NCBI GenBank assembly: GCA_012519525.1
Contig: JAAYQB010000008.1
Span: 1 to 20,255 of the forward strand
DNA length: 20,255 nt
From: Bacteroidales bacterium
Lineage (GTDB): Bacteria > Bacteroidota > Bacteroidia > Bacteroidales > WCHB1-69
Direction: 5' to 3'
Position numbers and translations under genes: made by a program. Position 1 is the first letter of the stretch; each line of letters opens with the position of its first letter. Below the pieces are notes generated by a model. That model saw nothing but the letters and a program-made list of their open reading frames with translations, searched no databases and was not told where the DNA came from. Shown in pieces: positions 1 through 7,928 of this stretch.

Positions 1-34
1 AAAGGATGATGAACAAATGGAAATCATCTTTTTT
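1..34 (+). terminator. Hairpin plus T-run, probable terminator of a gene left of the window
   Basis: Positions 1-10 pair with 23-32 (10 bp with one G-T pair, 12-nt loop), and the T-run continues to 34. This is the form of an intrinsic terminator on the plus strand. It would end a plus-strand gene lying outside the window, facing the minus-strand aminotransferase gene. The left arm touches the window edge, so the stem may be longer. Confidence 0.5.
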
Positions 35-118
35 GCTCTTTTTTCAAAAATTATTTCTATCAATTTTCAACCTTATTTTCATACAAAGACAAAATAAATT
101 GGCTTTTTAAGGGTCGAC

Positions 119-155
119 TAATTAGTTATTTATTAAATTAATTAGTTATTTATTA
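119..155. repeat. Two-copy direct repeat, period 20, in an AT-rich gap
   Basis: The 17-mer TAATTAGTTATTTATTA occurs at 119-135 and again at 139-155. It lies in the gene-free stretch 35-240 between the hairpin at the window edge and the end of the aminotransferase gene. The same stretch holds a near-palindrome at 178-196 centred on position 187. I see no gene there. The A/T-only composition makes chance or slippage likely. Confidence 0.4.
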
Positions 156-240
156 TTATTTTTTTACAAAAGTATCTATTTTTGTAATACAAAAATCACT
201 TAAAGCAAAAATAAATTGTTTTTTTTTATTTCAATTATAG

Positions 241-1437
241 TTATTTCCGTCCCGGATATACTTTTAGAGCTTCGGATAGACATTTCATTGACGCTTTCAT
301 ATCATTCACATTCAGGCAGTAACTGATACGTACTTCATCTTTCCCTTTTCCTTTTACCGAGTAAAACCCTGTTGCCGGGGCTAACATTATTGTTTCGCCG
401 TTATAATTAAAATCTTCTAATATCCACTGACAAAATCGGTCTGAATCGTCAATTGGCAAGCGAGCCGTTGCATAAAATGCACCTTTTGGATTGGGACAGA
501 AACATCCTTCCATTTTATTAATAGACTCAACAACGATATTTCTACGTGCTATATATTCTTTTTGCACCTCATCGAAATAGGATTGAGGAGTATCAACGGC
601 AGCTTCTGTAAATATTTGTCCGAAAGAAGGAGGACTTAGTCTGGCTTGTGCAAATTTCATCGCTGCATTGTAAACTTCTTTGTTTTTCGTAATAAACATT
701 CCTATTCGCGCACCACAAGCACTGTATCTTTTAGATACCGAATCCAATAAGATAACATTTTGTTCTATTTCTTTTAAATTCATTACTGAGAATGCTTCTT
801 CTCCATCGTAAACAAATTCACGGTATACCTCATCGGCGAAGAGATAAAGGTCGTGTTTTTTTACAATTTTCGCCAATGATTCCAATTCTTGTCGTGAATA
901 CAAATATCCTGTGGGATTATTGGGGTTACAAATCATAATGGCTTTTGTTTTGGGAGTAATTACCTTTTCAAACTCTTCGATGGGAGGCAAAGCAAAACCA
1001 TTATCTATTACCGATATTATAGGTTTTACACTTACTCCTACCGAAATAGCAAAACCATTGTAATTGGCATAAAAAGGCTCAGGAATAATTACCTCATCAC
1101 CCGGGTCTAAACAAGTATTAAAAGCAAATAATATTGCTTCGGAACCTCCTGCCGTAACGATAATTTCATTTTCCGTTACATTGATATTCCAGCGTTTATA
1201 GTATTCTACTATTTTTTTACGACACGATAAAGTACCCGCTGAATGCGAATAGGCTAAGACGTCTATTTTTGCACTTTGCAAAGCAGCTATTGCTCCTTTG
1301 GGAGTTTCTATATCGGGCTGTCCAATGTTTAAATGATATACTTTAATTCCTCTTTTTTTTGCTTCATCCGAATAAGGGACTAACTTACGAATGGGAGAAG
1401 CAGGCATACGAATTCCTTTTTCTGATATTTTTGGCAT
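241..1437 (-). CDS. Pyridoxal-phosphate aminotransferase, class I/II (aspartate aminotransferase-like)
   Basis: A 398-residue fold type I aminotransferase, a usual length for the family, expected to be a soluble cytoplasmic enzyme moving amino groups between an amino acid and a 2-oxoacid. Visible marks are the N-terminal HLNIGQPD segment, the cofactor-binding NPNNPTG motif, ADEVYREFVYDG with the Asp that contacts the pyridine nitrogen, the PLP lysine K236 in SKRYSACGARIG, and the C-terminal arginine in VRISYCLN that binds the substrate carboxylate. Substrate cannot be told from the sequence; aspartate, aromatic or alanine-type use are all possible. It is the last gene of the leftward run, 22 bp after the four-helix membrane protein gene, with no promoter box of its own in that gap, so it is probably co-transcribed. 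Confidence 0.93.
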   Translation of the reverse strand: MPKISEKGIRMPASPIRKLVPYSDEAKKRGIKVYHLNIGQPDIETPKGAIAALQSAKIDVLAYSHSAGTLSCRKKIVEYYKRWNINVTENEIIVTAGGSEAILFAFNTCLDPGDEVIIPEPFYANYNGFAISVGVSVKPIISVIDNGFALPPIEEFEKVITPKTKAIMICNPNNPTGYLYSRQELESLAKIVKKHDLYLFADEVYREFVYDGEEAFSVMNLKEIEQNVILLDSVSKRYSACGARIGMFITKNKEVYNAAMKFAQARLSPPSFGQIFTEAAVDTPQSYFDEVQKEYIARRNIVVESINKMEGCFCPNPKGAFYATARLPIDDSDRFCQWILEDFNYNGETIMLAPATGFYSVKGKGKDEVRISYCLNVNDMKASMKCLSEALKVYPGRK

Positions 1438-1459
1438 AATTATATAATATTTTAAAATT

Positions 1460-1903
1460 TTATTTTTGTATTGGTCGTTTAATCATAATGATTTCAAATA
1501 CTGTAAAAAGCACATATAGTACTACGAAATTAAGTGAAAATTGCAACATTCCTTCTCTGTTGACAAATGCATAAATTATCAAAACCGTTAAATATACTAA
1601 CAATTTGATAGTTGTTGTAAGAAAGTATCTGGAAATAAATTTACGCTCAACAGCCATAATATTCTGCATTTGTTCTTCTTTGGTTTTATTTTGGTCATAA
1701 CTATATTCTAAACGCTTAACGTCTGTTTTAAGAATAATATAATGAGCAACTCCCGTCATTACTAAAAACAAGAGAATTAAATAGGCTATATGTGGTGAGA
1801 TTATTTCAGGAAGATAATGTTTTATTAACATTTCTATCAATAGAACCGATATTGTAAAAATTAATAATCTCTTCAGATATTTTAAATATAATTGCTTTAA
1901 CAT
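1460..1903 (-). CDS. Four-helix membrane protein, of the kind found before atpB in Bacteroidota
   Basis: A 147-residue integral membrane protein with four hydrophobic stretches, at about residues 12-30, 37-57, 92-113 and 119-140. A charged cytoplasmic-type loop rich in K, E and Q lies in the middle (about 60-90). I recognise no catalytic motif. Proteins of this size and layout commonly sit between an AtpZ-like gene and atpB in Bacteroidota ATP synthase operons, and this one also follows an AtpZ-like gene. That supports a role near F0 assembly or ion handling, but only by context. Here the next gene is an aminotransferase, not atpB. A clear -7 box in the 46-bp gap upstream suggests it can be transcribed on its own. 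Confidence 0.75.
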   Translation of the reverse strand: MLKQLYLKYLKRLLIFTISVLLIEMLIKHYLPEIISPHIAYLILLFLVMTGVAHYIILKTDVKRLEYSYDQNKTKEEQMQNIMAVERKFISRYFLTTTIKLLVYLTVLIIYAFVNREGMLQFSLNFVVLYVLFTVFEIIMIKRPIQK

Positions 1904-1919
1904 TATTTTTTGATTTTTT

Positions 1920-1928
1920 GCAAAGGTA
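1920..1928 (-). promoter_or_regulatory. Bacteroidota-type -7 promoter box (TACCTTTGC)
   Basis: On the minus strand this reads TACCTTTGC, a full match to the TAnnTTTG box of the Bacteroidota main sigma factor. It ends 17 bases before the start codon of the four-helix membrane protein gene. No convincing -33 element is visible. Confidence 0.5.
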
Positions 1929-1949
1929 CAAAATTCTTTGTGAAGATAT

Positions 1950-2180
1950 TCACTTTTTCGGCTTTTTCTTAAAGAAATCTTTTACTCCTACATAAATACC
2001 AAGTATTACGCCTGTTAGCGATAAAACAACAGTGAAAATCGGGAAACTCAAAGCCAAGCATTTATCCAATTTAATTCCTCCGAAAGTAAATAGTAAAATA
2101 ATGGCTAACATTTGGAATGCCATACCTGTATATTTTAAATACGAAGACGACATTTTTTGGAACTTTTCCTGTTTGCTCAT
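1950..2180 (-). CDS. AtpZ/AtpI-like small membrane protein
   Basis: A 76-residue protein with two predicted transmembrane helices (about 17-37 and 45-66) and a basic C-terminal tail KDFFKKKPKK. The pattern YxGMAFQM, then FGGIKLD, then FPIFTVVLSLTGVILGIY matches the AtpZ/AtpI family encoded at the head of ATP synthase operons. Members have been linked to F0 rotor ring assembly and Mg/Ca transport. The gene follows the bactofilin gene after 11 bp, so the two are almost surely co-transcribed. The family call rests on the helix pattern and the GG-x-K-L-D segment. Confidence 0.8.
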   Translation of the reverse strand: MSKQEKFQKMSSSYLKYTGMAFQMLAIILLFTFGGIKLDKCLALSFPIFTVVLSLTGVILGIYVGVKDFFKKKPKK

Positions 2181-2191
2181 TGTATTATTAT

Positions 2192-2554
2192 TTATGCTTC
2201 TTCTTGTTCGTAAGTTTTACTCATTTGACAATTGCCCGTAAATTCGGCATCGGGTTCGATAGATAATCTTTTTACTTTTAAATCACCTACAACATTCGAC
2301 GAAGCTTTTAAACTTAGGGTTTCTTGTGCTTCGATATTTCCTTTGACAATTCCTGAAATATCACAATCTTTGCAAACGATATTTCCTTCTATTTTTCCCG
2401 AAGGTCCGACCACTAATTTAAGGTTAGAATAAAAATTTCCATAGAGTATCCCATCTATGCGAAAATCTCCTTTAGAAACAATATCGCCTTTGATTTCTGT
2501 TCCGACTCCAACTAAATTAATAACTGTACTTTCAACTTCCGTATTTTTTCCCAT
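2192..2554 (-). CDS. Bactofilin (polymer-forming cytoskeletal protein)
   Basis: A 120-residue protein made mostly of one bactofilin domain (DUF583), about residues 15-110. It shows the usual repeating short beta-strand pattern with glycine turns: GTEIKGDI, then FRIDGILYGNF, VVGPSGKIEGNI, DISGIVKGNI and VGDLKVKRLSI. Bactofilins self-assemble without nucleotides into filaments that act as scaffolds under the membrane, often placing cell-wall or envelope enzymes. The short N-terminal tail may contact the membrane or a partner. It lies 25 bp after the PorW-like gene and 11 bp before the AtpZ-like gene, consistent with a conserved Bacteroidota arrangement. Confidence 0.9.
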   Translation of the reverse strand: MGKNTEVESTVINLVGVGTEIKGDIVSKGDFRIDGILYGNFYSNLKLVVGPSGKIEGNIVCKDCDISGIVKGNIEAQETLSLKASSNVVGDLKVKRLSIEPDAEFTGNCQMSKTYEQEEA

Positions 2555-2579
2555 AATGATTTATTTTGTATGGATAATG

Positions 2580-5234
2580 TTAATTCAAATAATATTGGAT
2601 GAAAAACTCATCGTAAGCTTCTCTTTTTTCTTTGTTTTTAAAATAAATATTGTAATTATCATCCGAAATGACATATATTTTGGTTTGTTTCGATTGATTA
2701 ATATCTTTCAACATTGTTTGATTTATTTTCATCGTATTATAATAATCCATTGCTTTTTGTTTGTTTTCGAAACGAGATACGGTAATCATTTGTAATGTAG
2801 GATCAATATAAAAATTCGATATATCGAATTTTTCCAATCTGAAATATTCTTTATTGAAGTTGTTCAAAGAAAGTTTCAATTTATCTACTTTTATCTCTTT
2901 TATATTGACAATAATAATAACAAAATGAAAATTGCTTTCGTCATAACTGTATTTCAACTCTTGAACTAAGTTGGCACTTGAATCCTTTTCAGCCATTTTT
3001 ACATTACTTTTTTCAAATTCGGCACGCTTCAAGGCTTCCAACACTCCTGCTGCCAATGTGTCTATGTCTGTTGCAGGATAAGTTTGTACGACTGTTTGCA
3101 ATTCTTTTTTCATTGTTTCATCGCCATTCAATTTTCCTAAAGATACGGCTCTCAGATAGCTCATATTTTTTCTAATGCTTGGGTCTAAGTATTTTTCCAA
3201 GCCTTCATCTGCTTTATCAACAACTTGAGCATAATTTTTTGCCGTATAATCATTGTATAAATCAGCGTAAAACAATTGAGCTTCCTTTGCTTTCTTCTGT
3301 ATCTCATCGTAATAATTCGGATTTTGAATGATTTTTGCAAAATCGCTTTCAGGATATTTCGACAAGATAATATTTTTATAATATTCTGTTTTTTCGTTAT
3401 TATTCAGCGATTTATATGATTTATACAACTGAAAACACGTAGGTGCTTCTAATTTATGTTTCGGAAATCGCGACAACAAAGATTCCCATTGCTGATTGGC
3501 TTTTTCTTTGTCGTTTAAATCATCAAAATAAATAAAACCGGCATTATAAAGAGCAGCTACTATCATCTCATTCGATTTTTGTATGTCCTCTTCTGTTTTG
3601 GGAATATCTTGTATATAATATTGTTTATTAGTAGGATCGATAATACGAGAGCCTTGTTTAACAGTTTTATTTTCGACTGTTTCTTCCGATTCTCCCGTTT
3701 TGCTTTCGGTTTCTTGCGCTACCTCATCCATCATAAACATCATGCTGCTTTTATCGCTAATAAACCAATTGTCTTCCAAGATACGCCTTCCCCAGCGTTG
3801 CTTAAATTCTTGTTCGCCTAATTTGGCTTGGGTCGTATTATAAAACACCCACGAGCTACGAGCATTAGAAGAAGTTCGTTTCGTATTTTCCATCATCTTC
3901 GCTTTTTCTACTTCATCGGCAATGCGTTCTTCTTCTTTTTCTTGATAATCAGCAATAATTTTATCCAAATAGGCATTTAATTCGCTTTCCGACATTCTTG
4001 CCATGTTTTGCAAACTATCTTGTGTTTTGACTATCATTAAGTTATCAACTAATTCTTTCAATATGACTGCTCGTGTATGTATTTCCGTATAATTAGGAAA
4101 AGTGGAAGGAATAATCGATAAAACGGTATCGTAATAATGACGTGAATCAATGAATTGGGAATGAGAGAAAAAATATTCCGCCAACTCTAAAGCCGAAACT
4201 GTTTTTTGATATTTATTATTAATGCTCCAAAAAACGGAAGCTTCCAAATTTCTAATACCGGCAATGGTGTCTTCTTCTTGAAAATCTATTTTTGATAAAA
4301 CATAAAAAATCTGATCTTTGTATTCTTCATTTCTACTGTCTTTCAATAGTTTTTTCAATTTATTTTTTGCGTCACTTTTTGCCCCTTTCCCTTGACAAAG
4401 CATCATATTAATCGTTGCATTAAATTCCATTTCGTAGGGTGGATTACGTTTCAACACTTTAGCGTATTTTTTTGTCGCTTCCGGAAGCAAACCCATCTCT
4501 TGGTATATCTGTGCAGCGATAAATAAAATCCTTGTCTTAAAGTCTTTTTTCATTCCCCTTGCTTTCTCCAATTCCGTCAAATGATCGATAGCTAACTCGT
4601 ACTCTTTCTGACGGATATACTTATCCGCTATCACAGCCTCCCAGTGTTGCTTGTATTTTTTATTTTTATGGTTAGCTATTGTCTGGCGAATTTGCTCTAA
4701 ACATTCTTCTGCCTCTTCAATTCTATTTAATTGTAAAAACGTTTTTGCTTTCCATGTGTAAGCATCTGCCCACACATTCCCTTTTTGATGAGTGTTGATG
4801 ATATAAGAAAAAACGCGCAAAGCATCATTGTAGTCTTGACGATAAAAATAAGCCTCTCCCATTAATAAGTAAGTGTCGTCTATGGGTTTACAAAACTCTT
4901 CCCCTTTGATAAGAATAGAATGTTTGGTAATTGCTTTGGAACATTTTTCTATTGTTCTATCCCATTGCGGCGAAAAAGACAAAGCTACTTTTCTGTCAGG
5001 ATAAATATAAACAGGTAAAATATTGGTATAATTGTCTTCCGTGGTTTTTTCAAGCAACGCTTTAGCTTCTTTATAACTCTCATTTCCATTAAAATAGATA
5101 TTATAACGCGTCGTTATGCCATGATAAGCTCTATTAATAAATGCATTTTTTTTTGTTGAGCAATTGGTGAAAAACACAACGGCAACAAAAAAGAAAATGA
5201 AAAGTGTTATATTTTTTTTTCGATTAAATATCAA
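2580..5234 (-). CDS. porW: PorW/SprE-type T9SS TPR lipoprotein
   Basis: An 884-residue predicted outer-membrane lipoprotein: a hydrophobic N-terminus (residues 8-22) is followed by Cys25 in FFTNCSTKKN, a loose lipobox. After the cysteine come the HGITTRYNIYFNG segment typical of PorW/SprE and long runs of helical TPR-like repeats, clearest at about 115-290 and 545-720. A Lys/Glu-rich coiled segment lies near residues 405-450, and the C-terminal domain is of mixed type. PorW (Porphyromonas) and SprE (Flavobacterium) are needed for type IX secretion and, in gliders, for motility. The link fits the T9SS-tagged protease at 14343. The downstream bactofilin and AtpZ-like genes are a familiar neighbourhood for this family. 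No full-match promoter box is seen directly upstream. Confidence 0.82.
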   Translation of the reverse strand: MIFNRKKNITLFIFFFVAVVFFTNCSTKKNAFINRAYHGITTRYNIYFNGNESYKEAKALLEKTTEDNYTNILPVYIYPDRKVALSFSPQWDRTIEKCSKAITKHSILIKGEEFCKPIDDTYLLMGEAYFYRQDYNDALRVFSYIINTHQKGNVWADAYTWKAKTFLQLNRIEEAEECLEQIRQTIANHKNKKYKQHWEAVIADKYIRQKEYELAIDHLTELEKARGMKKDFKTRILFIAAQIYQEMGLLPEATKKYAKVLKRNPPYEMEFNATINMMLCQGKGAKSDAKNKLKKLLKDSRNEEYKDQIFYVLSKIDFQEEDTIAGIRNLEASVFWSINNKYQKTVSALELAEYFFSHSQFIDSRHYYDTVLSIIPSTFPNYTEIHTRAVILKELVDNLMIVKTQDSLQNMARMSESELNAYLDKIIADYQEKEEERIADEVEKAKMMENTKRTSSNARSSWVFYNTTQAKLGEQEFKQRWGRRILEDNWFISDKSSMMFMMDEVAQETESKTGESEETVENKTVKQGSRIIDPTNKQYYIQDIPKTEEDIQKSNEMIVAALYNAGFIYFDDLNDKEKANQQWESLLSRFPKHKLEAPTCFQLYKSYKSLNNNEKTEYYKNIILSKYPESDFAKIIQNPNYYDEIQKKAKEAQLFYADLYNDYTAKNYAQVVDKADEGLEKYLDPSIRKNMSYLRAVSLGKLNGDETMKKELQTVVQTYPATDIDTLAAGVLEALKRAEFEKSNVKMAEKDSSANLVQELKYSYDESNFHFVIIIVNIKEIKVDKLKLSLNNFNKEYFRLEKFDISNFYIDPTLQMITVSRFENKQKAMDYYNTMKINQTMLKDINQSKQTKIYVISDDNYNIYFKNKEKREAYDEFFIQYYLN

Positions 5235-5241
5235 TGCTTTA

Positions 5242-5268
5242 ATAGATTTTTTGTTTTAATAAATCTAT
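5242..5268 (-). repeat. 8-bp inverted repeat in the leader of the PorW-like gene
   Basis: ATAGATTT at 5242-5249 is exactly inverted as AAATCTAT at 5261-5268, with an 11-nt spacer. On the minus strand it lies just before the PorW-like start codon. It lacks a following T-run, so it is not a good terminator; it may be a leader hairpin or chance in AT-rich DNA. Confidence 0.3.
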
Positions 5269-5312
5269 ATTACAACGCTATTTATTACATTTTATTATTG
5301 CAAACTTTTAAG

Positions 5313-5390
5313 TCAATTTGAAACCAAAGCAATAAAAGAAATCGTGAGCAATGCTACAAACAATGTCAAAATAATATTCAATCTTTTCAT
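5313..5390 (-). CDS. Possible 25-residue hydrophobic membrane peptide
   Basis: Reading leftwards from an ATG at 5388-5390 gives 25 codons and a TGA at 5313-5315. The peptide begins MKRLNIIL and is hydrophobic to its end, like a single transmembrane helix or a bare signal peptide. It starts 16 bp after the lipoprotein gene and ends 78 bp before the PorW-like gene. A basic start plus an unbroken hydrophobic run is more gene-like than random, but 25 codons is too short to be sure. I know of no family for it. Confidence 0.3.
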   Translation of the reverse strand: MKRLNIILTLFVALLTISFIALVSN

Positions 5391-5406
5391 GCTTTGTTTA
5401 TTTTAG

Positions 5407-6285
5407 TTATTCTAAAGGCTTATTATGTTTATTTTTTATGTTGCCTTTTTTTGGTGGTGACGGCGGTGGAATCATACTATCAAAATCTTCAACAATAAAT
5501 CCGACACCACTTTCTTTGCAAACATAAGAATTGAATCTATTCCTAATATCTAAAAGTTTTATCGTATCGCTAATTTTACTACTACAAGCATCAGGTAAAA
5601 TATGATTCCCAAGTATCACAGTTGTAATTTGAGCAAGCATATATAATGAGGTAATGGTATCATATTTAGCCGGTAAAATTGCACCGAAATATTCCAATTG
5701 TTCTTTATTTGATTGTATTTTCAAATAAAGAGCATGTGCCGAATTTTGGTAAAGTCTATGAATATTATCTTGTATTGGATAATGTTCTTGTTTTGCATCT
5801 TTGAGAAAGGTACTTAGTACCCTTTTGAATACTTTATCTTCAGATTCAGAAATATAAAAACTATATGTTCCTTTTATTTTGTCGTTAAATTTTGAAGGAT
5901 AGTAAAGTGCAACTTCCCATTTTTTATCTGTAATTCTTAAATTGTATAAAAATCCTATACCATTTCTTGGTCTCGGTAGTTCTATGGCGTTTGCCATATC
6001 AATAGTATCATATTTTAAATTACAAGACAATAGCGTTTTTTTGTATAAAACACGATCTGTTTTGAGTGATATGATAGAATCATCAGTGGGAAAAGAAAAA
6101 CAATATTCTTCCTCATCCCATTTTAAAATGGTTTGAAATCTATCACTAATAAAAAACACACAATATCCATCTTCATCCTGATAAACTTTTTCTTGACATA
6201 CTTCATCTTTATTAGAATATTGATTTCTACAAGAAACGGTCAATACTAAAAGTATTGTTATTTTATAATATTTATAATATCTCAT
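5407..6285 (-). CDS. Putative lipoprotein of unknown function
   Basis: A 292-residue protein with a lipoprotein signal: basic start, hydrophobic stretch 9-17, then LTVSC with Cys19 as the lipidation site. This predicts a membrane-anchored, periplasm- or surface-facing protein. The rest looks soluble and mixed alpha/beta, with several cysteines and aromatic residues. It ends in a proline/lysine-rich tail, IPPPSPPKKGN followed by more lysines. I recognise no family and assign no function. It is the first sizeable gene of the leftward run that includes the PorW-like gene, about 170 bp ahead of it. Upstream there is only an imperfect -7 box with a 3-base gap near 6326-6334. A full-length search would be needed to see whether it travels with T9SS genes. 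Confidence 0.7.
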   Translation of the reverse strand: MRYYKYYKITILLVLTVSCRNQYSNKDEVCQEKVYQDEDGYCVFFISDRFQTILKWDEEEYCFSFPTDDSIISLKTDRVLYKKTLLSCNLKYDTIDMANAIELPRPRNGIGFLYNLRITDKKWEVALYYPSKFNDKIKGTYSFYISESEDKVFKRVLSTFLKDAKQEHYPIQDNIHRLYQNSAHALYLKIQSNKEQLEYFGAILPAKYDTITSLYMLAQITTVILGNHILPDACSSKISDTIKLLDIRNRFNSYVCKESGVGFIVEDFDSMIPPPSPPKKGNIKNKHNKPLE

Positions 6286-6389
6286 GCTTATTTGATTTTT
6301 CTATAACATACTGAAAATTAGCGTTCAAATTCTATCATTGATTTAAAATTACTTTCCGATTTTTATATTCCTACATTTTTATAATATTT

Positions 6390-6545
6390 TCATAATATTT
6401 GGATTTTAGAAGGATATTTCTCAAACATCGGGTTTCTGCTCCACTTTTCCAAATCTCCCAAAACAGCCCTTCCCTGCTCTCCCCATTTGGAACTGATTGG
6501 TTGAATAGCATGTTGTAAGTTTATTGCGTTGTAGGTTTGGTTCAT
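6390..6545 (-). CDS. Possible small protein (51 residues), unknown
   Basis: The minus-strand frame is open further upstream, to an ATG at 6638, but the ATG at 6543-6545 is preferred. A full-match -7 box lies 20 bases before it, inside the longer frame. The 51-residue product begins MNQTYNAINL and is hydrophilic, with a Trp/Gly-rich middle (KWGEQGRAVLGDLEKW). I recognise no family. It could be a true small protein or the remnant of a larger gene. The remaining stretches of the gene-poor region 6286-6731 show nothing else that I can support. Confidence 0.35.
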   Translation of the reverse strand: MNQTYNAINLQHAIQPISSKWGEQGRAVLGDLEKWSRNPMFEKYPSKIQIL

Positions 6546-6565
6546 TATTTTAATCTTTTCACTTC

Positions 6566-6574
6566 GCAAAAGTA
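6566..6574 (-). promoter_or_regulatory. Bacteroidota-type -7 promoter box (TACTTTTGC)
   Basis: On the minus strand this reads TACTTTTGC, a full match to TAnnTTTG followed by C. It stands 20 bases before the ATG of the 51-codon frame, the same spacing seen for the ExbB and DUF134 genes in this window. It is the main reason for taking that small frame seriously. Confidence 0.45.
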
Positions 6575-6731
6575 TACAATTTTTTTTAAATAAAAACATA
6601 AATAGAAAATTTTTTGTATTTATGGTTTTCACTATCAATTATCTTAAATATCAAAAAGCTATTAATAGAATTTTTTACATTAAATTGTTTATAAAATATT
6701 TGTAAAATAAGAATGGAATACTAAAAAATTG

Positions 6732-6740
6732 TATTTTTGC
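6732..6740 (+). promoter_or_regulatory. -7 promoter box (TATTTTTGC) for the exbB-exbD-tonB-folC operon
   Basis: TATTTTTGC matches TAnnTTTG and ends 24 bases before the ExbB start codon, so the leader would be short. A -33 TTG at the right spacing is not evident. Confidence 0.6.
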
Positions 6741-6764
6741 AATAAATATTAATAAATACATAAT

Positions 6765-7475
6765 ATGTTACAGTTAGTACTATTACAAACGGAAGCTATC
6801 GCTCAAAATACAGTTGAAGCAGTTGAAAATGTGGTTCCTCATACCGAAAAGCTCAATCTATGGTCCTTATTATTTGCTCGTGGGACAATTGAAATTACCA
6901 TCCCTTTATTAATTTTTATGGGAATAATTATCTATATTTTTATCGAAAGATTTTTAACCCTAAAAAATGCAATGAAAGATGATTCGAATTTTATGAACAA
7001 TATTCGAGATTTTATTTTAAACGACCGCTTGGATTCGGCAATATCTTTGTGTCGCAACACCAACACTCCTCTATCCCGAATGATAGAAAAAGGACTTACT
7101 CGTTTAGGAAAACCCTTAAACGATATAAGCGAAGCAATTAATAATGTAGGACAATTAGAAGTAGCTCGCTTAGAAAAAGGATTAGGTCTTGTGGCAACTT
7201 TATCCTCATTGTCGCCTATGTTAGGATTTTTAGGAACCGTTACAGGAATGATAGTTGCATTTCATAGTATGGCAAATAGCGGAAATAATTTAGAAATCGC
7301 CGATTTAGCAGGTGGAATTTATACTGCCTTAATCACTACGGCAAGCGGATTAGTGGTAGGAATTTTCGGCTATTTGTTTTATAATATTTTAGTAGCGAGA
7401 GTTAGTAGAGTAGTCGTTTTATTAGAAGCTAAAGCTACAGAATTCATGGATTTATTACATGAGCCTGTTAAATAA
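6765..7475 (+). CDS. exbB: ExbB/TolQ/MotA-family proton channel
   Basis: A 236-residue inner-membrane protein with three predicted helices, at about 40-63, 140-165 and 180-210. The ExbB signature is present in the last two: LEKGLGLVATLSSLSPMLG, then LGTVTGMIVAF, and GIYTALITTASGLVVGI. In ExbBD-TonB and TolQR-TolA systems this subunit forms a pentamer around ExbD/TolR and uses the proton gradient to drive a trans-periplasmic arm. The gene heads an operon of four: ExbD starts 9 bp later, followed by a TonB-like protein. A TolQ role instead of ExbB cannot be excluded by sequence alone; the TonB-like partner favours ExbB. The start is backed by a -7 box 24 bases upstream. Confidence 0.9.
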   Translation: MLQLVLLQTEAIAQNTVEAVENVVPHTEKLNLWSLLFARGTIEITIPLLIFMGIIIYIFIERFLTLKNAMKDDSNFMNNIRDFILNDRLDSAISLCRNTNTPLSRMIEKGLTRLGKPLNDISEAINNVGQLEVARLEKGLGLVATLSSLSPMLGFLGTVTGMIVAFHSMANSGNNLEIADLAGGIYTALITTASGLVVGIFGYLFYNILVARVSRVVVLLEAKATEFMDLLHEPVK

Positions 7476-7484
7476 GATAAAGAT

Positions 7485-7916
7485 ATGGCAATAAAAACAC
7501 AAAATAAACGAACAACTGAGTTTAACATATCGACACAAGCCGATATGGTTTTTTTGTTATTAATATTTTTCATGATAACATCTACAATGGTTAGTCCGAA
7601 TGCAATTAAATTACTATTACCTCAAAGTACAAGTAAAGTAATGGCAAAGCAAACTTTTGAAGTCTATATTGATCAAGATTTGGAATATGCTATTAAAGAA
7701 GGTAAAGATTTAATGGCAGTAGAAGAAAATATGTTAGATGTCGTCATAGCAGAACGCTTAATCAAAAACGATTCTACTTCGACGGTTGTTGTACGTGCCG
7801 ATAAAAGCGTTCCCGTTCAAAATGTTGTATATGTTATTGATGCCGTTAATAAAGTAAACGATAATTATAATCGTAAACATAAAGTGATTTTAGCAACAGC
7901 TCCTAAAGACAAATAA
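7485..7916 (+). CDS. exbD: ExbD/TolR-family biopolymer transport protein
   Basis: A 143-residue protein with a short cytoplasmic N-terminus, one transmembrane helix (about 20-40) and a periplasmic domain. Asp20 in STQADMVFLLLIFF is the conserved membrane aspartate thought to carry protons in this family. The periplasmic part shows the usual VVVRADKSVPVQNVVYVID stretch. Length and layout are normal. It sits between ExbB (9 bp before) and the TonB-like gene (12 bp after). Many Bacteroidota operons carry two exbD copies; only one is present here. Confidence 0.92.
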   Translation: MAIKTQNKRTTEFNISTQADMVFLLLIFFMITSTMVSPNAIKLLLPQSTSKVMAKQTFEVYIDQDLEYAIKEGKDLMAVEENMLDVVIAERLIKNDSTSTVVVRADKSVPVQNVVYVIDAVNKVNDNYNRKHKVILATAPKDK

Positions 7917-7928
7917 AAATTCAAGTAA

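Noticed and set aside
166..174. Minus-strand TACTTTTGT promoter box near the left edge
   Set aside because: It matches TAnnTTTG, but no credible gene starts to its left within the window. In such AT-rich sequence a chance match is likely.
178..196. Near-perfect palindrome resembling an operator
   Set aside because: It is made almost wholly of A and T, has an overlapping promoter-like TATTTTTG by chance composition, and no gene starts nearby in either direction.
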